A DNA stretch of 24,679 nucleotides from positions 1-24,679 of the forward strand of contig CAYSDH010000052.1 of the NCBI GenBank assembly GCA_964429805.1, written 5' to 3'. Made by a program: the position numbers and the translations under genes. Below, piece by piece: positions 1 through 8,348 of the stretch. Source of the stretch: CAYSDH01 sp964429805. Lineage in GTDB: Bacteria > Bacteroidota > Bacteroidia > Flavobacteriales_D > JABDKJ01. The notes beneath the pieces are model-generated. The model was not told the origin of the DNA, searched no databases, and was given only the letters and a program-made list of their open reading frames with translations. Position 1 is the first letter of the stretch. Every line of letters begins with the position of its first letter.

Positions 1-123
1 CCTTTTGAGGGCAGTACGTTTAAATCAAAAGTGATTCATACCATGGTCAATGGTCAACTCGTTTATACCAGTGACCAAGTGGTGGATGACATACGCGGAG
101 AACGACTTGAATTTGACCGTTAG
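1..123 (+). CDS. pyrC: Dihydroorotase, C-terminal end (partial)
   Basis: Only the last 40 codons are present, read from base 1 to the TAG at 121-123. The visible peptide contains KVIHTMVNGQLVYTSDQVV and ends in RGERLEFDR. This is the usual tail of amidohydrolase-family dihydroorotases in Bacteroidota: the strand-turn 'vNGxlVY' and a final 'GxRLxFDR'. The enzyme closes carbamoyl-aspartate to dihydroorotate in pyrimidine synthesis. A DUF4296 lipoprotein gene immediately downstream is a common neighbour of this gene in the phylum and supports the call. The metal-binding residues lie outside the window, so another cyclic amidohydrolase cannot be excluded. Confidence 0.6.
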   Translation, partial: PFEGSTFKSKVIHTMVNGQLVYTSDQVVDDIRGERLEFDR

Positions 124-556
124 ACATATCGCAATAATTCTGATTTTGGCATGCTTTTCATGCTCAGAAAAAGAAGAGTTAGTCATTCCATCTGATATTA
201 TTCCGATGAATGAGATGAGCAAGATTATCGCGGATATGACCCTCGTGCAGGCTGTGAAAAATCTCAATCTGTCAAAAGAAATGAAGTCTGACAATCCTTA
301 CGCTGGATTTTATGTGCGCATCTACGAAAATCATGAAGTAAGTGAAGCGGACTTTAAAAAGAGCTTTGATTTCTATCAGTCTCACGAAGAACTAATGACT
401 GAAATCTACAAGTCAACCACACTTCAATTAAAAATGCTCGAAGACGAAACTCAGAAAAAGGAAGAGCCTTCTTCTCAAAAAAGAGACGACCGGGTTAAAC
501 GAGATTCAAGTCGCTATAAAAAGGGACGTAAGCCTGTACCGACTCCTCGACAGTAA
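107..556 (+). CDS. DUF4296 family lipoprotein
   Basis: Small exported protein of unknown function. A short basic N-terminus and a hydrophobic stretch (IAIILILACFSC) end at a cysteine that fits a lipoprotein signal peptide, so it is probably anchored in the cell envelope. The following part (MNEMSKIIADMTLVQAVKNL) resembles DUF4296 in its 'M..ii.dm.l.qav' pattern. The C-terminal 35 residues are a charged, low-complexity Lys/Arg/Ser tail. Start choice: TTG at 107 has GGAG six bases upstream and gives a compact signal peptide, overlapping the pyrC end by 17 bp. TTG at 113, ATG at 86 and ATG at 50 are alternatives; the last would overlap pyrC by 74 bp. The 3' end overlaps the convergent SDR gene by 62 bp. 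Confidence 0.72.
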   Translation: MNLTVRHIAIILILACFSCSEKEELVIPSDIIPMNEMSKIIADMTLVQAVKNLNLSKEMKSDNPYAGFYVRIYENHEVSEADFKKSFDFYQSHEELMTEIYKSTTLQLKMLEDETQKKEEPSSQKRDDRVKRDSSRYKKGRKPVPTPRQ

Positions 557-1511
557 TATACTTCATCTGGGCTCTGCTGCTCGCTTTAGACCCATCATAC
601 GCGTACTTCGTGAAGACTGAGTGGGCGGTTTCTTTTGTCAACGTGCTGCGCGTTCCAAAAATTTTATCCTTTAGCCAAAGTACTCTCCATGCCACATTGA
701 CCAAACCCTTTGACACAGGTTTGGTGGGAGCTGGCTTGCCAAAGGCCTTGGCCATTTTCCCAAAGAAACTCTTTGAGGTTAGTGTTTCAGCGCAAAGTAT
801 AAATCGTTCGGTCGGCCCTCCTTGATTCATTAGTGCTAAGGCCATCTGCGACACATCTTTCACATCAACCAATGCCGATGTTCCATCAGCGTAATAGCCC
901 ATACCTTTTGAGGCGGTTAAAAATAACTGCCCACTACTGTCTTTGGGGTCCGTTGGCCCGATAACTAACACGGGGTTTATTATGGTCGCATCAAGGCCTT
1001 CTTGAGCCCCTCTCCACACTTCCATTTCGGCTCTGAACTTAGTAACTGCGTAATGCGAAGTATCATCAGAATCTACCCAGCCACTCTCTTCTGTCACCAT
1101 ATCACCAGCCACTGCCCTGCCAAGAGAAGCCACAGAACTGATGTGACACAAACGCTTGACACCAGCCTCAATAGACATATCCACAATGTTGGCCGTACCC
1201 CTAATGTTTACTTGATACATAAGGTCTCTATCTGCAGAGTGGAAAGACACTTTTGCCGCAGCATGATATACCTCGTCACAACCTTGAAGACACTTTTTGA
1301 TACACTCTGAGTCTAAAATGTCTCCTTCATGCCAGTCTATCCCATCCATTAGCGAGCGACTGTCAGCACCGTGATGAAAATCAAGCACCTGCTTTAAAAA
1401 GTCTAAGTCCGAACTGGCTCGTTTAAGCGCTCTGACCTTCTTACCAGAAATCAGCAAGTCGTATAAAATTCGAGCCCCTACAAGGCCCGTTGCGCCAGTC
1501 ACAAATACCAT
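495..1511 (-). CDS. NAD(P)-dependent epimerase/dehydratase, extended SDR family
   Basis: 338-residue Rossmann-fold oxidoreductase. The nucleotide-binding glycine motif TGATGLVG is at residues 5-12, the acidic HEGDILD stretch at 61-67, the HAAAKVSF strand at 83-90, the catalytic Ser region HISSVASLG at 123-131, the catalytic pair YAVTK at 154-158 and NPVLVIGP at 179-186. All the parts of an active extended SDR are present. The family includes nucleotide-sugar epimerases, dihydroflavonol-reductase-like and 3-beta-HSD-like enzymes; the substrate cannot be read from the sequence. It starts at ATG 1511, divergent from the retropepsin/rimK run. A TATATTCG sequence on the minus strand (1523-1516) is a near match to a Bacteroidota -7 box but lies very close to the start. 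The last 62 bp are antisense to the end of the DUF4296 gene. Confidence 0.85.
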   Translation of the reverse strand: MVFVTGATGLVGARILYDLLISGKKVRALKRASSDLDFLKQVLDFHHGADSRSLMDGIDWHEGDILDSECIKKCLQGCDEVYHAAAKVSFHSADRDLMYQVNIRGTANIVDMSIEAGVKRLCHISSVASLGRAVAGDMVTEESGWVDSDDTSHYAVTKFRAEMEVWRGAQEGLDATIINPVLVIGPTDPKDSSGQLFLTASKGMGYYADGTSALVDVKDVSQMALALMNQGGPTERFILCAETLTSKSFFGKMAKAFGKPAPTKPVSKGLVNVAWRVLWLKDKIFGTRSTLTKETAHSVFTKYAYDGSKASSRAQMKYITVEESVQAYVPFYSDLNLV

Positions 1512-1611
1512 GATGCGAATATAAACCCTGTGGCGTTCAACATGAAATATCAGGCAGTTAGAATTATCAAATTAAGGCCCCAAACACCGTGGCATGGAGC
1601 TCTTTATTGAA

Positions 1612-1619
1612 TAATTTTG
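1612..1619 (+). promoter_or_regulatory. Candidate Bacteroidota -7 box
   Basis: TAATTTTG matches the Bacteroidota sigma-A -7 consensus TAnnTTTG exactly and lies 27 bases before the preferred ATG (1647) of the protease-rimK run. A TTG-containing -33 element at the normal spacing is not evident, so the call rests on one box and its position. The TTG inside this box could also open the reading frame at 1617; that would place the start codon inside the promoter box, another reason to prefer 1647. Confidence 0.35.
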
Positions 1620-1646
1620 CAGCACCCGAAATTGGGACGATTACGC

Positions 1647-2096
1647 ATGACTAAGAAAACTACCATAGGCCGTATTGACCGTTTGGATTTTCCGATGCTC
1701 GGTCTGGACGATATTCCTGTAAAAATTGACACTGGTGCCTACACATCAAGCATTCACTGCTCACAGGTAGTAGAAAAAGTGGTCAATAAGCGGAAGGTGC
1801 TGAGTTTTCACCTTCTCGGTCCCGATTCAGAAGGCTACAGTGGGGCTGAGATTTGCGCAACTGAGTATTCGATCTCTCAAGTGAAGAGTAGCTCTGGTCA
1901 TCTTGAGGAGCGTTATGTTATAGAGACCGTTATTGAGATGTTTGGAGAAGAGATTCCCATTGAATTGTCTCTGAGCGACAGAGGTGAAATGAAGTTCCCA
2001 GTCTTACTAGGTCGCAAATTATTGCGGTCTAAATTCATTGTAGATGTGTCATTGAAAGACCTCTCATTTAAATCAAAAAAAATCTACTCAGAATGA
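1647..2096 (+). CDS. Retropepsin-like protease of the RimK-associated family (PF05618-like)
   Basis: 149 residues from ATG 1647, which has GGGACGA about seven bases upstream. The frame stays open to a TTG at 1617. The active-site-like motif is KIDTGAYTSSIH (residues 26-37), with D28 in the Asp-Thr-Gly of retropepsin-like aspartic proteases, and a second conserved block MKFPVLLGRKLL is at 115-126. This matches the small family annotated as 'ATP-dependent zinc protease', which often adjoins rimK. From the literature as recalled, the Pseudomonas homologue RimB acts together with RimK on glutamate tails of ribosomal protein S6. The stop overlaps the rimK start (ATGA), so the two are probably translationally coupled. 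No signal peptide is visible, so it is likely cytoplasmic. Confidence 0.8.
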   Translation: MTKKTTIGRIDRLDFPMLGLDDIPVKIDTGAYTSSIHCSQVVEKVVNKRKVLSFHLLGPDSEGYSGAEICATEYSISQVKSSSGHLEERYVIETVIEMFGEEIPIELSLSDRGEMKFPVLLGRKLLRSKFIVDVSLKDLSFKSKKIYSE

Positions 2097-2974
2097 AGGT
2101 CGCGATACTTTCCAGAGGTCCGGAATTATATTCCACCAAACGCCTTGTCCAAGCCGGAAAAGAGAAAGGCATTGACATGATTGTCTTAGACCATTTGAAA
2201 TGTCACATCGTGGTAGAAGGAAACAATCCTCACATCTATTACGGTCAAGAAAAACTGAGTGGCATTGATGCCATTATTCCAAGAATTGGTGCATCAGTAA
2301 CTTTTTACGGAGCTTCAGTGGTAAAGCAATTTGAGATGATGGGCGTCTACAGTTCATGCAGTGCCAGTGCCCTGTCTCGATCTCGAAACAAACTGACCAG
2401 TCTTCAGCGACTATCGCGCAAGGGAATCGGACTGCCAAACACGGTGTTTACCGACTATATGTCAGATACTCAAAACCTCATGAGAGTGCTTGGCGAACCG
2501 CCATGGATTATCAAACTGCTTGAAGGTACCCAAGGACTAGGCGTAGTGCTTGCAGAAACTCAGGGAGCCGCAGAATCGGTGATTGAGGCTTTTCATAAGC
2601 TGAAGGCGAGAATCATAGTTCAAGAATTTATCGCAGAATCATCGGGGAGTGACATTCGTGCGTTTGTAGTTAATGGAGAGATAGTGGGCGCCATGAAGCG
2701 AACTGCAAAAAGTGGATTTCGTTCCAATCTGCACAGAGGTGGATCGGCAATGGTCATAGACCTAAGCGAAGAGGAAAGAGATGCTGCAATTGGAGCTGCT
2801 GCGGCCATTGGACTGGAGATAGCCGGAGTTGACATACTTCAAAGTCACAGAGGCCCGCTGGTGATGGAGGTAAACTCCTCACCCGGACTTGAAGGCATCG
2901 AGTCAGCGACTCAAGTAGATATAGCAAGTAAGATTATTGACTTCGTGGCGGTGAAAGCACTGGAGCATGTCTGA
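2093..2974 (+). CDS. rimK: RimK-type ATP-grasp alpha-L-glutamate ligase
   Basis: 293 residues, close to the 300 of E. coli RimK. The ATP-grasp parts are in order: the nucleotide-binding stretch IIKLLEGTQGLGVV (139-152), IVQEF (175-179), SDIRAFVVNGEIVGAMKR (186-203), the arginine-rich FRSNLHRGG (209-217) and the Mg-binding strand VMEVNSSPGLEGIE (257-270). KLLEGTQGLGV and the NLHRGG block are close to RimK itself and less like other ATP-grasp ligases. RimK adds glutamate residues to the C-terminus of ribosomal protein S6 and can make poly-glutamate; the substrate here is inferred. It overlaps the protease upstream by 4 bp and the M14 hydrolase downstream by 8 bp. Related ligases such as LysX or F420 glutamyl ligases are less likely. 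Confidence 0.88.
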   Translation: MKVAILSRGPELYSTKRLVQAGKEKGIDMIVLDHLKCHIVVEGNNPHIYYGQEKLSGIDAIIPRIGASVTFYGASVVKQFEMMGVYSSCSASALSRSRNKLTSLQRLSRKGIGLPNTVFTDYMSDTQNLMRVLGEPPWIIKLLEGTQGLGVVLAETQGAAESVIEAFHKLKARIIVQEFIAESSGSDIRAFVVNGEIVGAMKRTAKSGFRSNLHRGGSAMVIDLSEEERDAAIGAAAAIGLEIAGVDILQSHRGPLVMEVNSSPGLEGIESATQVDIASKIIDFVAVKALEHV

Positions 2975-3908
2975 GACATTTAGCATAGACGGAACAAAAG
3001 TTTTACCTGGTCAGAATAAACTGATCAGCCTTCTGGTGTCTCCACTTCCCTCAGGCACGCCAATTCACATCAATGTACATGTGTACAGGTCTAAAAAACC
3101 GGGGCCTTCAGTTCTCCTACTAGGCGGTTTGCATGGTGACGAGATTAATGGAGTAGAGACTGTGCGCAGGGTAATTTACTCCAAGAGCTTGACCAAACTA
3201 AAGAGGGGAACTGTGATTGCCATTCCTTTGTTAAACGTGTTTGGCTTCATCAACTTTTCTAGAGAAGTGCCTGATGGAAAAGATGTAAACAGGAGCTTTC
3301 CAGGCTCGAATATTGGCTCTCTTGCCTCTCGAGTGGCACATGTATTGACAAAAAAAATATTGCCGCTCATTGATTTTGGAATAGACTTTCACACTGGCGG
3401 ATCAAGCATTTTTAATTATCCTCAACTGCGCGTCACAGCAGGTGACGAGGAAGCGCTCAACTTGGCAAAAATTTTTAATCCCCCCTTTATTTTACAGAAT
3501 AAGGTGATTAGCAAGTCGCTCAGAAAGCAGGCCCACGACATGGGTAAAAGCATGCTTGTGTTTGAGGGTGGTGAGTCGCAGCGGATAGATGAAGATTCGA
3601 TTGTACGGAGCATCAAAGGGATTGACAATGTGCTCGGTCACTTGGAGATGACAGAGCAGGTACCGTCCAAAAAACAATCTAAGATATTTGAGCAGTCAAG
3701 ATGGCTGAGAGCGCCAAAAGCCGGTGTTTTTATTCTGTCAGTAAAGGCGGGATCTAAAGTCAAGAAAGGAGACTTGCTAGGCGAAATACATAACCTAAAC
3801 AAGGGCAAACCAGCCAAAATATTAGCACCCTTTGACTCGTGTGTTCTCGCCCACGTCAACAACCCTGTAATCAGCCGAGGAGACGCCTTGTTTCATCTCG
3901 TTTATTAA
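2967..3908 (+). CDS. Succinylglutamate desuccinylase/aspartoacylase family zinc hydrolase (M14-like)
   Basis: 313 residues. The zinc-binding motif HGDE in GGLHGDEINGVE (H56, E59), the third ligand candidate H142 in DFHTGG, the substrate-carboxylate motif DVNRSFPG (106-113) and a glutamate in FEGGE (199-203) outline an AstE/AspA-type metallo-hydrolase. The C-terminal ~65 residues (from about 248) are a lipoyl-like barrel-sandwich segment (APKAGVF..., GSKVKKGDLLGEI), as in many members of this family. Members remove acyl groups or amino acids from small amides, and the wider M14 clan includes deglutamylases. The start ATG lies inside the end of rimK (8 bp overlap), so the two proteins are made together. 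Arginine succinyltransferase-pathway genes are not nearby, so a role in arginine breakdown is unlikely. Confidence 0.83.
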   Translation: MSETFSIDGTKVLPGQNKLISLLVSPLPSGTPIHINVHVYRSKKPGPSVLLLGGLHGDEINGVETVRRVIYSKSLTKLKRGTVIAIPLLNVFGFINFSREVPDGKDVNRSFPGSNIGSLASRVAHVLTKKILPLIDFGIDFHTGGSSIFNYPQLRVTAGDEEALNLAKIFNPPFILQNKVISKSLRKQAHDMGKSMLVFEGGESQRIDEDSIVRSIKGIDNVLGHLEMTEQVPSKKQSKIFEQSRWLRAPKAGVFILSVKAGSKVKKGDLLGEIHNLNKGKPAKILAPFDSCVLAHVNNPVISRGDALFHLVY

Positions 3909-3941
3909 GCGTATTTTTACCTTAATAGCACTGGGAATAAC

Positions 3942-5015
3942 ATGTCCGAACCGTGTAAGATCATATTCTCTGATAATGGGTTTCAAGAATTAACTGATTT
4001 CCTTGTCGCCAATGACCTGAATGAACGAAAGGTCTTCATTCTTGCAGATGAAAATACGTCCAAATTCTGTCTCCCTTTTCTGATTGAAAGAGCACCCATT
4101 TTGGAGAGTGCCGAAGTCATGGAAATAAAGGCGATGGAGTCTTCTAAAAATCTGGACGTGGTCAATTCTATTTATGGAAACTTGATTAGCTCAGGCGCTG
4201 ACCGTCAGAGTCTACTTATCAATCTTGGTGGTGGCGTGGTATCAGATATAGGTGGTTTTGTGGCCTCTACCTTTAAGCGAGGTATGAGGTATATCAACCT
4301 ACCGACCACTCTGCTGGCTCAGGTTGATGCGGCTATTGGTGGCAAAACGGGAGTTAATCTGGACCATTACAAAAACATGATTGGCACGTTTTATCTGCCT
4401 GAATTGGTGTTTGTCAATAGCTCCTTTCTCAACACACTAGGCAAAGACCAAGTGATGTCCGGATTTGCTGAGCTACTCAAACATGCACTCATCGCTGACC
4501 ATGACCTCTGGGAGAAGCTGGAGAGAATGAAGGAACTGTCCCTCCCTCTTATCAAATCTTTGGTCAAAGAGGGTGCTGAAATCAAATCTAGAATAGTGGC
4601 CTCTGACCTGCATGAAAACGGAGCCCGAAAGAAATTAAACTTTGGTCATACGGTTGGTCACGCCTTAGAAACCTTTGCAATGGAGAGCTCCACTAGGAAC
4701 CTCCTTCATGGTGAAGCAGTGGCGCTCGGTATGATGTGTGAATGTCACATATCCTCGGCCATGAGTGGACTCAAAAAAGGAGACTTGGATAACGTGGCTC
4801 GGTTTATCGCCAGGCACTTTAAATCGTATGAACTCGACAAAATGTCCTATCACCGCATTATCGAAATCATCAGTCAGGACAAGAAAAAGGACGGTGACAA
4901 GATTAACATGACTTTGCTCAAGGGCATTGGCGACTCTGTCATTAATCAAAACCCTCGGAGCGACCTCATCATTGATTCGCTCAATTTTATGAATCGCTAT
5001 CCATTTAAAGGTTGA
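3942..5015 (+). CDS. aroB: 3-dehydroquinate synthase
   Basis: Converts DAHP to 3-dehydroquinate, the second step of the shikimate pathway, using NAD and a metal ion. At 357 residues it has the normal length (E. coli 362). The NAD-binding glycine run GGGVVSDIGGFVA (96-108), the substrate loop PTTLLAQVDAAIGGKTGVN (121-139), the metal ligands E177 (GFAELLKH), H236 (NFGHTVGH) and H256 (LHGEAV) and the lysines around K142-N145 are all present. It begins 33 bases after the M14 hydrolase on the same strand and may share that transcript. Its TGA overlaps the TTG start of aroA, so the two shikimate genes look translationally coupled. Confidence 0.96.
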   Translation: MSEPCKIIFSDNGFQELTDFLVANDLNERKVFILADENTSKFCLPFLIERAPILESAEVMEIKAMESSKNLDVVNSIYGNLISSGADRQSLLINLGGGVVSDIGGFVASTFKRGMRYINLPTTLLAQVDAAIGGKTGVNLDHYKNMIGTFYLPELVFVNSSFLNTLGKDQVMSGFAELLKHALIADHDLWEKLERMKELSLPLIKSLVKEGAEIKSRIVASDLHENGARKKLNFGHTVGHALETFAMESSTRNLLHGEAVALGMMCECHISSAMSGLKKGDLDNVARFIARHFKSYELDKMSYHRIIEIISQDKKKDGDKINMTLLKGIGDSVINQNPRSDLIIDSLNFMNRYPFKG

Positions 5016-6241
5016 TTACACTTTCGCGCCCGTCTGAATCCTTCACTGGTTCTGTCAACTTACCACTTTCTAAGAGTATCTATAACAGAAGGCTAGTCCT
5101 CTCCTGCTTGGCGAGTGACACTCTTTTAGACCTGACTGAACCAAGCCTTCTACCAAAAGACTGCGCCCTGCTCACTGCAGCGCTGAGCGACCTAAAATCA
5201 GGGGAATCGGAGCTACATGTAGGAGATGCCGGAACAGCCATGAGGTTTATCACAGCGCTGGCCTGCACACAAGAAAAAGAGGTGGTAATCAGCGGCAGTG
5301 CGCGCATGCACCAGAGGCCAATTGGTATACTGGTAGACGCATTGATTTCACTCGGAGCTGACATTGAGTATCTTGAAGAAGAAGGTTATCCGCCACTTAA
5401 AATTAAAGCCAGTAAGCTGACAGGTGGCAAAGTATCACTTGCCGGAAATGTGAGTAGTCAGTTTATCTCCGCAATACTGATGATAGGCGGTTTTTTGGAA
5501 AATGGAGTTTCAATAGAGATAACAGGAGAGCGCGTATCAAGCTCATATATCAATCTGACTCTTGAGGTAATGAAGCAGTTTGGCATCAATACTACTCAAT
5601 CACCTAATCGTATTAGTGTTTCTAAAAGAGAAGAAGTTACTCCCACCAAGGCGATAGAAAAAGATTGGAGCGCAGCCGCTTTTTGGTACGGCATGATTGC
5701 CAACAGCACGTCTGGAGAGCTTGTTTTGGAGGGGTTAGAACTAGACAGCAAACAAGGTGACCGCGTCTGCCCTGCGCTGTTTCTAGAGCTTGGTGTCTCT
5801 AGTTACCAGACGGAAGAAGGTGTGCGCATTAAAAAATCGGCAAAGCCGACACCATATTTTAATGCCGACTGTACAGAGTTTCCCGATCTTGCTCAGGCAC
5901 TTGCCTTTACGTGTGCAGGGCTGGGTATAGGCTGTCGTTTGACTGGCCTGAGCACACTTCCACTAAAAGAAACCGACCGTCTTGCCGCCATAAAAACGGA
6001 ATTAAAAAAGGTAGGAATTGAGGTGCAGATTAATACTGACTCTTTGCAATTTGCCGCAGTTGAGAAAAAAGAACCGACTACTTTTTTTGAAGGTTATGAT
6101 GACCACCGCATGGTGATGTCAGCATCTATACTTTGTTTGTCACATGACAAGCTGTCTATTTCTGGACATGACGCAGTAGCAAAATCATACCCTACTTTTT
6201 TTGATGAACTCGCTAGCCTAGGCTTCTCGATTAAAACTTGA
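5012..6241 (+). CDS. aroA: 3-phosphoshikimate 1-carboxyvinyltransferase (EPSP synthase)
   Basis: Sixth step of the shikimate pathway: phosphoenolpyruvate plus shikimate-3-phosphate to EPSP. 409 residues (E. coli 427). Motifs in order: LPLSKSIYNRRLVLSCLA near the N-terminus (the family's 'SKS.snR'), GDAGTAMRFI (PEP-binding loop), SARMHQRPI, SSQFISAILM, FPDLAQALA carrying the catalytic aspartate, KETDRLAAIKTELKKVG and GYDDHRMVMS. It starts at TTG 5012 overlapping the aroB stop (TTGA); no other start fits the conserved N-terminus. Compared with the usual class I loop GNAGTAMRPL it has Asp for Asn and Phe for Pro, the Phe being common in Bacteroidota as far as I recall. The stop overlaps the convergent helix-hairpin-helix gene by 11 bp. 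Confidence 0.95.
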   Translation: MITLSRPSESFTGSVNLPLSKSIYNRRLVLSCLASDTLLDLTEPSLLPKDCALLTAALSDLKSGESELHVGDAGTAMRFITALACTQEKEVVISGSARMHQRPIGILVDALISLGADIEYLEEEGYPPLKIKASKLTGGKVSLAGNVSSQFISAILMIGGFLENGVSIEITGERVSSSYINLTLEVMKQFGINTTQSPNRISVSKREEVTPTKAIEKDWSAAAFWYGMIANSTSGELVLEGLELDSKQGDRVCPALFLELGVSSYQTEEGVRIKKSAKPTPYFNADCTEFPDLAQALAFTCAGLGIGCRLTGLSTLPLKETDRLAAIKTELKKVGIEVQINTDSLQFAAVEKKEPTTFFEGYDDHRMVMSASILCLSHDKLSISGHDAVAKSYPTFFDELASLGFSIKT

Positions 6242-8348
6242 AGCGCAGCTGCATTCTAATTTCTGAGCGCTGGTTTCCATCAATTATATTTAAGTCACTT
6301 CCAATCACTGATAACACTGAAGACTCAGGTCGAGCAAATTTCAGTTTTGAGTACTTCACCCACAGGTCAATATTTCGTTTGATAGTATATCGAGCTACAG
6401 CATAATAACGCGCTCCAGTGCCTGAAAAACTCGGTATGCTGTAGAAATACAACACATCATTTTCATAGGTATAAAGCCTTGCATCAAATCCGTCTGCATC
6501 AAAAAGAGCGTAGCGCAGATTAAGTGTCAATGGATACTTTTTAGCCTTAAACTTCACATCTTGATAGATTATAAAACCGTTTAAACGGTCCTGACCTTCT
6601 TCAGAAAAATCTGTCCATTCCAGTCTATTTCTGAGCTGCACAGTCTCTGACACTTTATAAGTGGCTTGCACTCTGTAGTTGTTTTGAAGTGTATGACCCA
6701 CTTGGTCTATAGGAGTCAGCTCATCCGTATTTCTCGGACGGTCTCTGTGGCGGTACCTAAAGTATATTGAGGTCTTTTTTGACGGACGCCAATCAACCTG
6801 CATGATTCCTTCAAACCCTCTACTCGGCCCATCTGCTCTAAATCTCAGCCAATCAAAATTAAATCGGTCAAAATATCCAAACACTGTCCATGCGGTCTGA
6901 GGCTTAAAAATCATTCCTAAAAGGAGGCCTCGCTCATTGACATTGCGCGTGTTTTCTCCAGAAGCATTGCCCCACACGGACTGAAAGTCTTTACCAAAGT
7001 TTCTATGAAAAGCAGTGAGCGTAAGTTTTGGATCTACAGCCATCATGGCACCTGTCAGGTAAGCTAGGCCTCCATTGTCGCTTCGTGATATTTCACCAAA
7101 AAAATTGATATTTCTGACGGTGGCATTATAGTCCAGACCCATCACCGTATTCTCATTAGAGTTGAAGTCAAATTGCTGATAGAGCTGAAGATTTCTCGAA
7201 AGGTTTCCATCTAATGTTGTACGCACTCCTGTCAGTCCAATGGAGTATGACTGCTTGGCAAACCGAAGGTTACCGCCCACCACCGTTTCCGTAATCGCAT
7301 CCTTGTCAATAAGGTCTCTCGGGCGAGCATGGATGCCAGAGGTCTGAAGAGAACTCACCACCAACTCATTGTCCAAGGTATCTACTATGTTGGCATCTCG
7401 TCCTTTTCTAGAGGCCAAGATAGTAAAGTCAAAATCACCCAGTTGGTAGGTAGCTGCAGCTCCTCTCAAAAACAGATTTTCATCCACCGAGGTGTACTGT
7501 CTTATTCCCGGAGGATTTCGTTTTATGCTCAATACGTTAATTGATTTTCCGTAAGCCAGACCAGACCAAAGCGTCAATCCTTGACCAAACTGAGCATGAA
7601 AATCACCGATGGCAAGTCGTTTCAAATTGCCAAAATTCTTCAAGAAAAAATGGGCCGAATAAAAGTCAAAACCATTTTTTTGAGTGCCTCTAAAAAACTC
7701 TTCACCAGCATCTTTTTCTCCGGTAAAACCTGCGCTCACTCTGTTAGAATACTTAAAGCGGTACCTCATGTACATCTTATCTGGACTGCCCAGAAAACGA
7801 CTATTTTCATTTACCCGCACTAAAGATTGAGACAAGGAGTCAAACTCGAAATCACTTTCGGTAAGCGGCTCGTAGCCTCGCTGTTCTTCAATGACGCGAG
7901 ACCACCTTAAAAACAGCTCATGATTTCCTCTTCGCAATATTTCTTTTGGAGTAATCGAGAGTGCATCAATGTCTCTGCCAACACCTACAAATGGCAGCAG
8001 CGACCTGATGGTTTGAATATCAAAACCAGGAACGGCCTGAAGTTCATATATGGAGAGCAAGCGACCATTTTTTCTGATGTGATTCTCCAATGCCAGAATC
8101 TGTAATTCGCTCAACAGATATGTGGCTCGGAGCTGCTCGGAGCTGGCCCTGTTGAGATCTAGAGGGTCGTCATACAAATCATTGAGCGCATCAAGCATGG
8201 TGGTGTAGTCCAGCTCTTCGGCTTCATTGGTCTCTGCTATTAACTCAATGACACTCTCTAATGCTTCTCTTTTTTCTTCTTGGGCATTCGCAAAAGTGGA
8301 GCTGACCAAAGCCAGAATCAGAAGCAATATGCCTCTCACTTTACTCAC
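6231..8348 (-). CDS. Exported helix-hairpin-helix protein with outer-membrane beta-barrel
   Basis: 705 residues, function unknown. An N-terminal signal peptide (MSKVRGILLLILALVSSTFANA) is followed by an acidic helical part and, at about 61-124, two ComEA-like helix-hairpin-helix units (DPLDLNRASSEQLRATYLLS, then LLSIYELQAVPGFDIQTIRSLL). The rest alternates hydrophobic and polar residues in strand-sized pieces, is rich in Tyr, Arg and Phe, and ends in phenylalanine (QLRFKF), as outer-membrane barrels do. So an HhH domain, a fold normally used for DNA contact, is predicted to face the periplasm at the base of a barrel. The start is GTG 8348, overlapping the upstream PorV-like gene by 8 bp; a second GTG three codons in also keeps the signal peptide. 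A role in DNA handling at the surface is only an inference. Confidence 0.8.
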   Translation of the reverse strand: MSKVRGILLLILALVSSTFANAQEEKREALESVIELIAETNEAEELDYTTMLDALNDLYDDPLDLNRASSEQLRATYLLSELQILALENHIRKNGRLLSIYELQAVPGFDIQTIRSLLPFVGVGRDIDALSITPKEILRRGNHELFLRWSRVIEEQRGYEPLTESDFEFDSLSQSLVRVNENSRFLGSPDKMYMRYRFKYSNRVSAGFTGEKDAGEEFFRGTQKNGFDFYSAHFFLKNFGNLKRLAIGDFHAQFGQGLTLWSGLAYGKSINVLSIKRNPPGIRQYTSVDENLFLRGAAATYQLGDFDFTILASRKGRDANIVDTLDNELVVSSLQTSGIHARPRDLIDKDAITETVVGGNLRFAKQSYSIGLTGVRTTLDGNLSRNLQLYQQFDFNSNENTVMGLDYNATVRNINFFGEISRSDNGGLAYLTGAMMAVDPKLTLTAFHRNFGKDFQSVWGNASGENTRNVNERGLLLGMIFKPQTAWTVFGYFDRFNFDWLRFRADGPSRGFEGIMQVDWRPSKKTSIYFRYRHRDRPRNTDELTPIDQVGHTLQNNYRVQATYKVSETVQLRNRLEWTDFSEEGQDRLNGFIIYQDVKFKAKKYPLTLNLRYALFDADGFDARLYTYENDVLYFYSIPSFSGTGARYYAVARYTIKRNIDLWVKYSKLKFARPESSVLSVIGSDLNIIDGNQRSEIRMQLRFKF

